A stretch of 16,014 nt of DNA from Candidatus Alloscillospira gallinarum (GTDB lineage Bacteria > Bacillota > Clostridia > Oscillospirales > Oscillospiraceae), in the NCBI GenBank assembly GCA_904420055.1, contig CAJFTV010000104.1, positions 1 to 16,014 of the forward strand, in the 5' to 3' direction. Below are positions 1-8,392 of this stretch, piece by piece (positions within the stretch are counted from its first letter, which is position 1; every line of letters begins with the position of its first letter). A model generated the notes under the pieces. It was given only the letters and a program-made list of their open reading frames with translations. It was not told the DNA's origin and searched no databases. The translations under genes and the position numbers were made by a program.

Positions 1-40
1 TTATACGGGCCATATCCTCCGGCCGTTTGTTATTATCCAT
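1..40 (-). CDS. Start of an unidentified gene, cut by the window edge
   Basis: An ATG at 40 (reading leftward) opens a frame of 13 complete codons, beginning MDNNKRPEDMARI, that runs off the window. An AAGGAGA ribosome binding site lies 5-6 bases upstream, at about 46-52, which is why I believe it is a real start. The gap to the guaA stop is only 35 bases with no terminator in it, so it is probably the next gene of the purB-purA-glmS-pyrG-guaA operon. Too little protein is visible to name a family. Confidence 0.6.
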   Translation of the reverse strand, partial: MDNNKRPEDMARI

Positions 41-75
41 AAATTATCTCCTTCCCTCGTGTAATAAATCTTATC

Positions 76-1602
76 CTACAGCCATTCGATTGTAGCTGGC
101 GGTTTGCCTGTAATATCGTAAACCACGCGGCTCACTCCCGGAACCTCGTTGACAATGCGTGAAGCCGTTCTCCCCAACAGCTTATGAGAGAGCGGCACAT
201 ACTCACAGGTCATAAAATCCGTGGTCTTTACCGCACGCAGGGCAACGGTATATCCATAATTTCTAAAATCCCCTATGACACCCACAGATTTCGTATCTGT
301 GAGCACCGCAAAGTACTGGTCCGCCTTTTTCCTTGAGCGCTTCATCTCTTCCCGGAAAATAGCGTCGGCCTCCCGCAGAATATCAAGCTTCTTCTTTGTG
401 ATTTTTCCAATGCACCTGACTGCAAGGCCCGGCCCGGGAAAAGGCTGGCGGTTCACAAGGTAATCCGGCAGCCCAAGCTGCCGTCCCAGTGCCCTGACCT
501 CGTCCTTAAACAGCCCTCTGAGCGGCTCTACAAGTCCCACAAACCTCATATCCTCAGGCAGTCCGCCAACATTGTGATGGCTCTTTATCGTAGCGGAATT
601 ATTTGTACCGGACTCTACCACATCGGGATAAATAGTTCCCTGTGCCAGGAACACATCTCCGGTGAACTTCCGGGCCTCCTCCTCAAAAACGCGTACAAAC
701 TCTTCGCCGATTATCTTACGTTTTTTCTCCGGCTCCGTGATACCGCGAAGTTTTCCCAAAAACCTGTCCTCAGCGTTTACTCTTATAAAATCCACAGCGC
801 GGTTTTTAAATGCCGCCTCAACCTCATCGCCCTCATCTTTACGCATAAGGCCATGGTCCACAAAAATGCAGTGCAGCCGGTTCGGTATAGCCTTGGCAAG
901 AAGCGCTGCGCACACTGAGGAGTCCACTCCTCCGGAGAGGCCCAAAATCACCTCATGGTCGCCCACCTGCTTCTGCACTGCGGCGATTGCCCTTTCCTCG
1001 TAATCCCGAAGGTCATAATCGCCGACTGCCCCGCACACATCATACAGGAAATTACGAATTATTTCCGTGCCGTTGGGCGTGTTCTCCACCTCAGGGTGAA
1101 ACTGCACGCCGTATAGCCTGCGCTCTCCGTTTTCAAACGCCGCAATGGGGCAGTTTTGAGTTTTTGCCGTGGCTCTGAACCCTTCCGGCAGAATGCTTAT
1201 CCTGTCCGTGTGGCTCATAAGGCCAATCTGCTTTTCAGGCAGACCTTTAAAAAGCACGGATTCCGTATCACATACAAATTCCGTCCGGCCGTACTCACTG
1301 ACCTCGCATGAGGTCACAGTGCCGCCGTTTAAATACGCCATGAGCTGTACACCGTAGCAAATCCCCATAACCGGTATGCCCAAATCAAAAAGTTCCCTGT
1401 CACACTTTGGGGATTTGTCATCGTATACGCTGCTCGGTCCCCCGGTCAGTATTATGCCGATAGGGGCCATCTCTTTAATCTCCTCTATGGGCATATTCCC
1501 CGGCTTTATTACGGAGCTCACTCTGCACTCCCTTACGCGCCGCGCAATGAGTTCCTTATACTGTCCGCCAAAATCCAGAACTAAAACAAGTTGATTTGTC
1601 AT
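76..1602 (-). CDS. guaA: GMP synthase (glutamine-hydrolysing)
   Basis: Cytoplasmic enzyme that converts XMP to GMP using ATP and the amide nitrogen of glutamine, the last step of GMP synthesis. The 508-residue product has the normal family layout. Residues about 1-195 are a class I glutamine amidotransferase domain, with the nucleophile Cys82 in GICYG and His169/Glu171 in FHPE. It is followed by an ATP-pyrophosphatase domain whose PP-loop SGGVDSS lies at 223-229, then the GMP synthase dimerisation domain ending in PPATIEWL. The ATG at 1602 overlaps the pyrG stop by 4 bases (ATGA), so it is probably translated by coupling to pyrG. All expected catalytic residues are present and the length is typical, so the identification is firm. 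Confidence 0.97.
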   Translation of the reverse strand: MTNQLVLVLDFGGQYKELIARRVRECRVSSVIKPGNMPIEEIKEMAPIGIILTGGPSSVYDDKSPKCDRELFDLGIPVMGICYGVQLMAYLNGGTVTSCEVSEYGRTEFVCDTESVLFKGLPEKQIGLMSHTDRISILPEGFRATAKTQNCPIAAFENGERRLYGVQFHPEVENTPNGTEIIRNFLYDVCGAVGDYDLRDYEERAIAAVQKQVGDHEVILGLSGGVDSSVCAALLAKAIPNRLHCIFVDHGLMRKDEGDEVEAAFKNRAVDFIRVNAEDRFLGKLRGITEPEKKRKIIGEEFVRVFEEEARKFTGDVFLAQGTIYPDVVESGTNNSATIKSHHNVGGLPEDMRFVGLVEPLRGLFKDEVRALGRQLGLPDYLVNRQPFPGPGLAVRCIGKITKKKLDILREADAIFREEMKRSRKKADQYFAVLTDTKSVGVIGDFRNYGYTVALRAVKTTDFMTCEYVPLSHKLLGRTASRIVNEVPGVSRVVYDITGKPPATIEWL

Positions 1603-3221
1603 TTTTTCGCCTCCAGCGAAGCCGCAATAAATCCTCTGAACAGCGGATGCGCCCTGTTTGGACGGCTTTTAAATTCCGGGTGGAACTGAACCCCCACATA
1701 CCAGGGGTGCTCCGGTATCTCCACAATTTCCACAAGCTTTCCGTTTGGAGATGTGCCCGCTATAAGAAGTCCCTTTTCACTCAGCAAATCCCGATATTTG
1801 TTGTTAAACTCATATCTGTGGCGGTGACGCTCCCAAATGTCGCTCTCACCGTAACATTTCTCAGACTGGCTGCCGCTTTGCAGTGTACATGGGTACTTGC
1901 CCAGTCTCATGGTGCCGCCTTTCGCGGTTATCCCCACCTGGTCGGACATGAGGTCGATAACGGGATATTCCCCGTTTACCACAAACTCTGAGGAATGGGC
2001 GCCTTTCAGCCCGGCGACGTTTCTGGAGTACTCAATAACAGCCATCTGCATTCCAAGGCAAATTCCGAAATACGGCGTATTTGTCTCTCTTGCATACTGC
2101 GCCGCAAGTATCATTCCCTCAATTCCACGGTCTCCAAAACCTCCCGGTACAAGCACGCCGGAGCAATCGGATAAAACTTCCCGGACATTGTCCTCATTGA
2201 GAGTCTCAGAATCGACCCACTTTATGGTCACAACAGCGTCATTCGCCGTACCGGCATGTCCGAGAGCTTCAACCACGCTCAAATACGCGTCGTGAAGGGC
2301 CGTATATTTTCCGACAAGGGCAATCTGCACACTTTCATGGGCGTTTTTCTGACGCTCCACCATGGCCCTCCACTCGGTTAAATCCGGTTCCGGGGTATCA
2401 AGCTCCAGCTTGCGGCATACAACCTGATCAAGTCCCTCTTTCGCCATGAGAAGAGGCACCTCATAAAGGGAAGAAGCTGTTGAATTCTGTATTACACAGT
2501 CAGACTCAATATTGCAGAAAAGGGATATTTTTCTCCTTATATCCTCAGTTATTGGCAAATCCGTGCGGCACACGAGGATATCCGGCTGTATTCCAAATCC
2601 CTGCAGCTCCTTTACAGAGTGCTGCACGGGCTTGGACTTCAGTTCCCGTGAACCCGGTATTTCCACCAAAAGCGGAACGTGCACAAAAATGGCGTTTTTC
2701 TTGCCTACCTCATTTGCCACCTGGCGAATCGCCTCCAAAAAGGGCTGGCTCTCAATGTCGCCTACTGTTCCGCCAATCTCTGTTATTACAACATCGGTGG
2801 TCTCGTCGGCAAGTGCGTAGATATGCGCCTTAATTTCATTTGTAACATGGGGAATTATCTGCACCGTGGCCCCCAGGTAGTCACCCTGGCGCTCGCGGTT
2901 TAAGACGTTCCAGTAAACCCTGCCGGAGCTCACGCTGGAGTGAGCCGTCAGGCTCTCATCAACAAAGCGCTCATAATGTCCGAGGTCAAGGTCTGTCTCC
3001 GCGCCGTCGTCAGTGACAAACACCTCCCCGTGCTGATATGGGCTCATCGTCCCCGGGTCAACATTGAAATACGGGTCAAATTTCTGGTTTGCCACCTTAA
3101 GTCCCCGCTGTTTTAAAAGGCGGCCCAGAGATGCGGCGCATATTCCCTTTCCAAGGCCGGATACCACACCGCCGGTTACAAATATGAATTTTGTCACTTT
3201 TTCCACTCTCCCCATAATCAT
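1599..3221 (-). CDS. pyrG: CTP synthase
   Basis: Makes CTP from UTP, ATP and glutamine; a cytoplasmic tetramer in known members. The N-terminal synthase domain carries the P-loop-like segment FVTGGVVSGLGKG (residues 14-26), then the conserved QKFDPY...NVDPGTMSPYQHGEV region. The C-terminal class I amidotransferase domain has Cys388 in GICLG and His514/Glu516 in FHPE. The frame from the ATG at 3221 gives 540 residues and overlaps the glmS stop as ATGA. Family members usually begin only a few residues before the FVTGG motif. A GTG at 3197 (VTKFIFVTGG), with GGGGAG about 10 bases upstream, is therefore a credible alternative that would remove eight residues. The stop overlaps the guaA start by 4 bases, placing the gene inside a tightly coupled glmS-pyrG-guaA block. 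Confidence 0.96.
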   Translation of the reverse strand: MIMGRVEKVTKFIFVTGGVVSGLGKGICAASLGRLLKQRGLKVANQKFDPYFNVDPGTMSPYQHGEVFVTDDGAETDLDLGHYERFVDESLTAHSSVSSGRVYWNVLNRERQGDYLGATVQIIPHVTNEIKAHIYALADETTDVVITEIGGTVGDIESQPFLEAIRQVANEVGKKNAIFVHVPLLVEIPGSRELKSKPVQHSVKELQGFGIQPDILVCRTDLPITEDIRRKISLFCNIESDCVIQNSTASSLYEVPLLMAKEGLDQVVCRKLELDTPEPDLTEWRAMVERQKNAHESVQIALVGKYTALHDAYLSVVEALGHAGTANDAVVTIKWVDSETLNEDNVREVLSDCSGVLVPGGFGDRGIEGMILAAQYARETNTPYFGICLGMQMAVIEYSRNVAGLKGAHSSEFVVNGEYPVIDLMSDQVGITAKGGTMRLGKYPCTLQSGSQSEKCYGESDIWERHRHRYEFNNKYRDLLSEKGLLIAGTSPNGKLVEIVEIPEHPWYVGVQFHPEFKSRPNRAHPLFRGFIAASLEAKK

Positions 3222-5044
3222 TCAACCGTAACGGATTTTGCAAGGTTCTTCGGCTTATCTATATCGCAGCCGTTTTCCTTTGCCACATAGTACGACAGAA
3301 GCTGCAGCGGCACAACAGCGGCCGCCGTATTAAACAGCGGGTTTGTCTTTGGCACAAACATCACATCGTCAGCTTCAGTAAATATTTTTCTGTTCCCCTC
3401 AAGAGCAATACCCAGGACCTCAGCCCCCCTGGCCTTAACCTCCTTGATATTGCTCATCGTCTTGTCAAAAAGCTCCTCGTAACATGCCGCAGCTATCACA
3501 AGCTGGCCGTCCCCAATAAGGGCAATAGGACCGTGCTTTAATTCTCCGGCGGCATAAGCCTCCGCCCTGAGATATGAGATTTCCTTCATCTTAAGCGCGC
3601 CTTCAAGGCATACGCAGTAGTCAATATTGCGCCCTATAAAGAACATTGAAGTACATTTACTGTATTTTCTTCCCAGCTCTCTGGTGTCGGCATTTAAGTC
3701 TATTGCCCTCTGGATATCACCGGGGATATGGCATATATCCTGCACAAGCTCCCTGCATTTCTCACTGCTCAACGTGCCCGTGCGCTCCGCCATGTAAGTC
3801 GCAAGCATATACAGGACGGCAAGCTGGGTCGTATAACCTTTTGTGGTGGCAACGGCAATCTCCGGCCCGGCCCATGTATATATCACGTGGTCGGCAAGCT
3901 TTGCAACCGTACTGCCAACGACATTTACAATTGCAATCACTTTCGCGCCCCTTGCCTTGCACTCCTTCATTGCGGCAATGGTGTCCGCCGTTTCCCCGGA
4001 CTGAGATATCGCAATTAAAATCGTGCGGTCGCTTATTATCGGGTTGCTGTACCTCAGCTCACTTGCAAGCTCCGTGCTCACCGGTATGCGGCACAGCTCC
4101 TCAATCACGTACTTTCCGGCACAGCCGGCATAATATGCTGAGCCGCAGGCGGTTATTACAATCCTGTCGGTGTTTTTAAGCTCCTCCGCCGTGAGCTCAA
4201 AGTCCTCAAACACCACGTGTCCGTCCTTAATCCTCGGCTCAATCGTTGCTTTCAGTGCCCGGGGCTGCTCCATTATCTCCTTGAGCATAAAATGCTCATA
4301 TCCGCCCTTTTCAGCGGCCTCCACGTCCCAGACAACCCTTGTAATTTCCTTGTCTATCTTCCGGCCGCGGCAGTCATAAACAGTAACATCGTCCGGCCGC
4401 AGCTCTGCAAACTCGCCGTCCTCCAGGTATATGACATTCTTTGTGTAATTTATGAGCGCCGTGACATCTGAGGCAAAAAAGTTCTCTCCCACTCCCACGC
4501 CGATTATAAGCGGACTCGCCTGCTTCATGGCATAGAGTGTATCGGGACACTCAGAGCAGATTACTCCAAGGGCATAAGACCCCTCAAGCCGGGCAGATGT
4601 CTTCATAACCGCCTCCTTGAGGTTCCCTTTGTAGTACATCTCAATGAGGTGTACTATTACCTCTGTGTCCGTGTCGCTCTCGAAGGTATAACCCTTACTC
4701 AGCAGCTCCTCGCGCAAAACTATGTAGTTTTCTATAATTCCATTATGTACGATGGCAAATTTGCCGTCGTTGCTCAGATGAGGGTGGGCGTTTATGTCGT
4801 TTGGTACGCCGTGGGTCGCCCACCTGGTGTGTCCAATGCCGGAAAATCCGGGCAGGGCAGCTCCGTTATCAATCTTCTCACACAGATTTACAATCTTTCC
4901 GCTTGTCTTGACAAGGGATATTTTTCCCTCGTTGGTAACCGCTATGCCCGCGGAGTCATACCCTCTGTATTCGAGCTTTTTAAGCCCTTCCAAAAGTATT
5001 GGAGCGGCATTCTGTCTGCCGGTAAATCCAACTATTCCACACAT
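3218..5044 (-). CDS. glmS: Glutamine-fructose-6-phosphate aminotransferase (isomerising)
   Basis: Converts fructose-6-phosphate and glutamine to glucosamine-6-phosphate, the entry step to UDP-GlcNAc and peptidoglycan. The start is set at the ATG at 5044. This places Cys directly after Met (MCGIVGFTG), as needed for the N-terminal-nucleophile glutaminase, and GGAG lies 6 bases upstream. A longer frame back to 5083 would bury the catalytic cysteine. The 608-residue product has the glutaminase half (HTRWATHG substrate-binding region) followed by two SIS sugar-isomerase domains (ACGSAYYAG, SQSGETADT), and ends in the typical DKPKNLAKSVTVE. It sits between purA (79-base gap) and pyrG (ATGA overlap). 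No glmS ribozyme is recognisable in the short gap upstream. Confidence 0.96.
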   Translation of the reverse strand: MCGIVGFTGRQNAAPILLEGLKKLEYRGYDSAGIAVTNEGKISLVKTSGKIVNLCEKIDNGAALPGFSGIGHTRWATHGVPNDINAHPHLSNDGKFAIVHNGIIENYIVLREELLSKGYTFESDTDTEVIVHLIEMYYKGNLKEAVMKTSARLEGSYALGVICSECPDTLYAMKQASPLIIGVGVGENFFASDVTALINYTKNVIYLEDGEFAELRPDDVTVYDCRGRKIDKEITRVVWDVEAAEKGGYEHFMLKEIMEQPRALKATIEPRIKDGHVVFEDFELTAEELKNTDRIVITACGSAYYAGCAGKYVIEELCRIPVSTELASELRYSNPIISDRTILIAISQSGETADTIAAMKECKARGAKVIAIVNVVGSTVAKLADHVIYTWAGPEIAVATTKGYTTQLAVLYMLATYMAERTGTLSSEKCRELVQDICHIPGDIQRAIDLNADTRELGRKYSKCTSMFFIGRNIDYCVCLEGALKMKEISYLRAEAYAAGELKHGPIALIGDGQLVIAAACYEELFDKTMSNIKEVKARGAEVLGIALEGNRKIFTEADDVMFVPKTNPLFNTAAAVVPLQLLSYYVAKENGCDIDKPKNLAKSVTVE

Positions 5045-5123
5045 ATAAATCTCCATTCTGCCGCTGTAAACCCATTGCGGCACACTGATTATTATCAGAG
5101 GCCGGTCAGTCTTTTTCCGGCAC
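5045..5123 (-). other. purA-glmS spacer with two short hairpins
   Basis: The 79-base gap is the largest inside the operon. In the transcript direction it holds GCCGG...CCGGC (plus coordinates about 5100-5120) and a small CTGAT-AATA-ATCAG hairpin (about 5086-5099), then the GGAG of glmS. Neither hairpin is followed by a T run, so they look like processing or pausing elements at most, not terminators. Confidence 0.3.
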
Positions 5124-6401
5124 TCAGTCCATTTTTATATACTCGTCTCTCTTTGCTCCCACAGAGACATAGGAAATTCGACACCCCACGGCATCTTCCA
5201 CATAACGCACATAGTCCTGTGCTGCCTTCGGCAGGCTGTCAAAGGTCCGGCACGTGGAGATGTCGGCGCCGCCAAATCCATCGAAGTACTCATAAACAGG
5301 CTTTGCCCTGTTAAGACGCTCTCCAGTAGGGAAAGAGTAAACCTTCTCACCGTCAATTTCGTATGCGGTGCATACCGGTATTTTGTCAAAGCAGGATAGC
5401 ACATCAAGCTTTGTCAGTGCAAGCTCAGTCGCCCCCTGCATCATAACGCCGTAGCGCGATGCCACAACGTCAAATCCTCCGACGCGGCGGGGCCGGCCTG
5501 TCGCGGCGCCATACTCTCCTCCGGCAGCGCGGAGCTTTTCCGCCTCCTCACCGAAGAACTCGCATGTAAACGGGCCCTCTCCCACACAGCTTGAATATGC
5601 CTTCATTATACCGACTACCCGGTCAAGCTTTTTTCCCGGCACTCCCGCCCCCACAGGCGCATAGGCGGCAATGGTAGATGACGAGGAAGTGTATGGGTAA
5701 ATTCCGAAATCAATGTCCCGCAGCGCGCCAAGCTGCGCCTCAAACATCACGTCTTTCCCTGCCTCAATCTCGTCGTGCAGGAGCAGTGTCGTGTCACATA
5801 TGTAATCCTTAAAATGCGCGCCGTATTTCTCCAGCCATTCAAACATCTCATCTGCGGAAATTCCCTCGTGCCCGTAGCCTTTCTGGAGCGTCAGGTTCTT
5901 CCACTCCACAATGCCCTCAAGCTGTTCCCGCATGTATTCCGGGTGCAGAAGCTGCCCCATGCGCAGGGTCTTTTTCATATACTTATCAGCATAGACCGGG
6001 GCAATTCCACGCCTTGTAGAGCCGTATTTTTTATCTCCAAGCCGGTCCTCTTCCAGTCCGTCCTGAAGCTTGTGATACGGCATACATATAGTAGCTCTGT
6101 CACTGATTTTCAGGTTCCGGGGCGTGATTTCAATGCCCTTTTCCGTGAGGGCTTTAATCTCATTTGTCAGATGCTCCAGGTCAATCACCATGCCCGGCCC
6201 CATGACGTTTACCGTGTCAGGGCTCAGTATTCCGGAGGGAAGCAGATTAAGTATAAACTTTCCCCTGTCGTTTACCACGGTATGTCCCGCGTTGTTTCCT
6301 CCCTGATACCTGACGACTACCTTGTACTCTGAGCTGAAAAGGTCGACCATTCGGCCCTTTCCCTCATCTCCCCAGTTAATTCCTACTACTGCTGTAAGCA
6401 T
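5124..6401 (-). CDS. purA: Adenylosuccinate synthase
   Basis: Joins IMP and aspartate with GTP hydrolysis to form adenylosuccinate, the first committed step from IMP to AMP. The 425-residue product has the family's N-terminal GTP-binding loop GDEGKG (residues 11-16), the NNAGHTVV segment that follows it, the STRRGIAPVYADK region and a C-terminal SVGAKRDEYI. Length and motif order are normal. The ATG at 6401 lies 20 bases after the purB stop, with an AAGGAAG ribosome binding site in that gap. Its product is the substrate of PurB, encoded just upstream, so the pair carries out the whole IMP-to-AMP branch. Confidence 0.97.
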   Translation of the reverse strand: MLTAVVGINWGDEGKGRMVDLFSSEYKVVVRYQGGNNAGHTVVNDRGKFILNLLPSGILSPDTVNVMGPGMVIDLEHLTNEIKALTEKGIEITPRNLKISDRATICMPYHKLQDGLEEDRLGDKKYGSTRRGIAPVYADKYMKKTLRMGQLLHPEYMREQLEGIVEWKNLTLQKGYGHEGISADEMFEWLEKYGAHFKDYICDTTLLLHDEIEAGKDVMFEAQLGALRDIDFGIYPYTSSSSTIAAYAPVGAGVPGKKLDRVVGIMKAYSSCVGEGPFTCEFFGEEAEKLRAAGGEYGAATGRPRRVGGFDVVASRYGVMMQGATELALTKLDVLSCFDKIPVCTAYEIDGEKVYSFPTGERLNRAKPVYEYFDGFGGADISTCRTFDSLPKAAQDYVRYVEDAVGCRISYVSVGAKRDEYIKMD

Positions 6402-6421
6402 ATGCCGATCATCTTCCTTTA

Positions 6422-7855
6422 TTAAACTCTGATTTCTATACTGTCCTCTATGCTGCTGTTAAAATCACGGAGTGCGGGCTCCACATAGTCCCGCAGGAAC
6501 AGTTCCGTCTGCTCCGGTGCGCAGCCGACAAACTGTTTTACGTCCGTTATTTCCAAAATCTCCTCCATACTCAGTCCGAATATCGGGTCGGCGGCAATTC
6601 TCTCAAAAAGGTCGTTGTCCGCCCCTTCAGACTTTATCATTTTTGCCGCGGCAACCGAGTGGGTACGGATTGCCTCGTGGAGCTCCTGCCTGTTGCCCCC
6701 GGCCTTTACACAGTGCATCAGTATGTTCTCCGTGGCCATGAATGGAAGCTCCTCACGCAGGTGCTTCTCTATGACTTTCGGGTACACTGTAAGACCGGAT
6801 ATTACATTTATGTACAGGGAAAGTATGGCGTCTGTGGCCAGAAATGCCTCCGGCACGCTCAGCCGGCGGTTCGCCGAGTCGTCAAGGGTCCTCTCAAACC
6901 ACTGGGTCGCCGCGGTTATTGCCGGATTTAACACGTCCACCATCACAAACCGCGCCAGTGAGCATATACGCTCGCTCCTCATTGGGTTCCTCTTATACGC
7001 CATGGCAGACGACCCCACCTGCTTATCCTCAAACGGCTCATCAACCTCCTTGAGGTGTGAGAGCAGTCTTATGTCGTTTGCAAATTTTGACGCGCTCTGT
7101 GCGATGCCGCAGAGCACCGATACAACATTATAGTCAATCTTGCGGGAATATGTCTGCCCAGCCACGGGATACACCTTGTCAAATCCCATCTTTTCAGCCA
7201 GAAGCAGTTCAAGGCGCCTTGCCTTTTCACTGTCACCGTCAAAAAGGGCCAAAAAGCTCGCGCCTGTGCCGGTTGTACCCTTGCAGCCGAAAAACCGCAG
7301 GGAAGCGAGCTGCTGGTCCAGTTTTTCAAGGTCCAAGAGGAGCTCCTGTATCCAGAGCGTCGCGCGCTTGCCCACCGTGGTGGGCTGTGCCGGCTGGAAA
7401 TGTGTGTAGGCCAGACATGGCAGATCCTTATACTTTTCGGCAAAGACCGCCAGCTCCTTAATCGCCGCCAAAAGCAGTTTTCTTATGTGGCGCATGGCCT
7501 CTCTCATCTGTATTATGCCGGAGTTATCCCCCACATAGCTGGAGGTGGCGCCGAGATGGATAATCCCCGCCGCCTTTGGACAGCAGTCGCCGTATGTGCG
7601 TATGTGAGCCATAACGTCGTGTCGGAGCTCACGCTCATACCTCGCCGCAGCCGCGAAATCTATATTGTAGATATTCTCTTTCATCTCTGCAATCTGCTCG
7701 TCGGTTATGGGAAGCCCTAATTCCTTCTCGCTCTCAGCCAGTGCCACCCAGAGCTTTCTCCACGTCGAAAACTTGTAGTCGGCAGAGAAAATCCTTTTCA
7801 TGGTATCGCTGGAATAACGGGTACAAAGCGGGTTTTCATAAAACTCTGTAGACAT
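6422..7855 (-). CDS. purB: Adenylosuccinate lyase
   Basis: Member of the fumarase/aspartase superfamily. It cleaves adenylosuccinate to AMP plus fumarate and SAICAR to AICAR plus fumarate, so it serves both the AMP branch and the common purine pathway. The 477-residue product shows HLGATSSYVGDN (about 100-111), the THFQPAQPTT segment (151-160) with a conserved His, and the superfamily signature GSSAMAYKRNPMRSER (281-296), whose serine loop is catalytic in known members. It belongs to the longer lyase type of about 475 residues. It is the first gene of the minus-strand operon. GGAGGGT lies about 5 bases before the ATG at 7855, after a foldable leader of about 140 nt. Confidence 0.96.
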   Translation of the reverse strand: MSTEFYENPLCTRYSSDTMKRIFSADYKFSTWRKLWVALAESEKELGLPITDEQIAEMKENIYNIDFAAAARYERELRHDVMAHIRTYGDCCPKAAGIIHLGATSSYVGDNSGIIQMREAMRHIRKLLLAAIKELAVFAEKYKDLPCLAYTHFQPAQPTTVGKRATLWIQELLLDLEKLDQQLASLRFFGCKGTTGTGASFLALFDGDSEKARRLELLLAEKMGFDKVYPVAGQTYSRKIDYNVVSVLCGIAQSASKFANDIRLLSHLKEVDEPFEDKQVGSSAMAYKRNPMRSERICSLARFVMVDVLNPAITAATQWFERTLDDSANRRLSVPEAFLATDAILSLYINVISGLTVYPKVIEKHLREELPFMATENILMHCVKAGGNRQELHEAIRTHSVAAAKMIKSEGADNDLFERIAADPIFGLSMEEILEITDVKQFVGCAPEQTELFLRDYVEPALRDFNSSIEDSIEIRV

Positions 7856-7993
7856 TTTTTACCCTCCAATTGCTTTCTTTATGTGCTGTCCCTGCTTTCA
7901 GGCAGAGCCAAAAAAGCACGATAAGCCCTGTTTTTCAGTTTTGCACGGAGGTGCATGAGAAAAAAGGCTTAAGTTAAAAGTGATATCCGTAAC
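7856..7993 (-). promoter_or_regulatory. Structured 5' leader of the purB operon
   Basis: Between the predicted transcription start near 7993 and purB, the minus-strand RNA can form several stems. The outer stem UAAGCCU/GGGCUUA (around 7965-7971 with 7922-7928) encloses a TGCAC-ctcc-GTGCA hairpin (7942-7955). A second unit pairs GTGCT (7915-7919) with AGCAC (7883-7887) around CCTG-aaag-CAGG (7891-7902). The outer stem includes a U.G pair that would be a C.A mismatch on the other strand, which fits a functional minus-strand RNA. Six T follow GTGC, but a clear terminator fold is not obvious. I do not recognise a known riboswitch class. Confidence 0.4.
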
Positions 7994-7997
7994 AGAG

Positions 7998-8028
7998 GTA
8001 TTATACATCATCTTTCCGTTTTAATAAA
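7998..8028 (-). promoter_or_regulatory. Likely promoter of the purB-purA-glmS-pyrG-guaA operon
   Basis: On the minus strand a perfect TATAAT lies at 8005-8000. A weak -35 hexamer, TTTATT (8028-8023), sits 17 bases upstream, for a start near 7993. The -10 is strong and the -35 poor, which suggests a promoter that may need an activator. The adjacent AT-rich inverted repeat at 8029-8068 is in the right place for one. Confidence 0.6.
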
Positions 8029-8068
8029 GGAAAAATAATCATCATTTTAATTAATTATGATTTTTTCC
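8029..8068. repeat. AT-rich inverted repeat beside the purB promoter
   Basis: GGAAAAATAATC at 8029-8040 is mirrored by GATTTTTTCC at 8059-8068, with one unmatched position or gap and AT-rich DNA between. It abuts the -35 region of the purB promoter, so it could be an operator or UP-like element. It does not fit the TnrA/GlnR consensus. Confidence 0.4.
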
Positions 8069-8183
8069 AACATAAAGGGGTCAAAGTCCGCTATTTCTAT
8101 CAGTTTGTGCAAAATATAGTGGTTTCCATTATGAAAAGCCTCCAAAATTCCCCTCCACCGTTTTCGCACATTTCCCATACCTT

Positions 8184-8310
8184 TCTCAGCATTGATACAA
8201 CCAATTTGATGTGCTGACTATTAATTCCCAATACTGCGGCCAAACCTCTGCCGCAATTTGTGCAATGAGACAAAATTTGCCTTCAGTACGGCCAAAGGGA
8301 AAATTTTTCG
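8184..8310 (+). other. Inverted repeats upstream of the glnA promoter
   Basis: Several dyads cluster here: TCAGCA...TGCTGA (about 8187-8218), TGCGGC-caaacctct-GCCGCA (8235-8255) and GCAATTTGT...ACAAAATTTGC (about 8252-8280, with a 2-base bulge). They lie upstream of the consensus glnA promoter. They would act in RNA only if a second promoter exists further left; otherwise they could be protein-binding dyads. No convincing upstream promoter was seen. Confidence 0.3.
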
Positions 8311-8339
8311 TTGACACTGCCGGATTTTTCGCATATAAT
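8311..8339 (+). promoter_or_regulatory. Consensus sigma-70/A promoter of glnA
   Basis: TTGACA at 8311-8316 and TATAAT at 8334-8339 match the consensus at all twelve positions, and the spacer is the ideal 17 bases. Transcription should start near 8346, about 90 bases before the glnA ATG. So strong a promoter implies that control is exerted after initiation, consistent with the terminator immediately downstream. Confidence 0.88.
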
Positions 8340-8349
8340 GCCTGTAACG

Positions 8350-8392
8350 AGAGCAAAGGTGCCCTGTGTGGTATTCCTTGCTCTATTTTTTT
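8350..8392 (+). terminator. Leader terminator (attenuator) between the glnA promoter and glnA
   Basis: AGAGCAA (8350-8356) pairs with TTGCTCT (8378-8384). The stem continues, past a bulged A, through GG/CC and then TGCC/GGTA, closing on a six-base loop CTGTGT (8364-8369). That gives 13 pairs in all, followed by seven T at 8386-8392. This is a textbook intrinsic terminator, yet it lies between the promoter and the glnA ribosome binding site. Full-length glnA mRNA would therefore require read-through. ANTAR proteins typically recognise paired hairpins with hexaloops carrying A at position 1 and G at position 4. This loop is a hexaloop but does not match that pattern. Confidence 0.8.

Noticed and set aside
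4649..5314. Plus-strand 221-codon open frame across glmS and purA
   Set aside because: Antisense to two firmly identified genes, with no motif or ribosome binding site.
7856..7993. Guanine (purine) riboswitch ahead of purB
   Set aside because: The conserved three-way junction sequences and loop-loop partners of that class are not visible.
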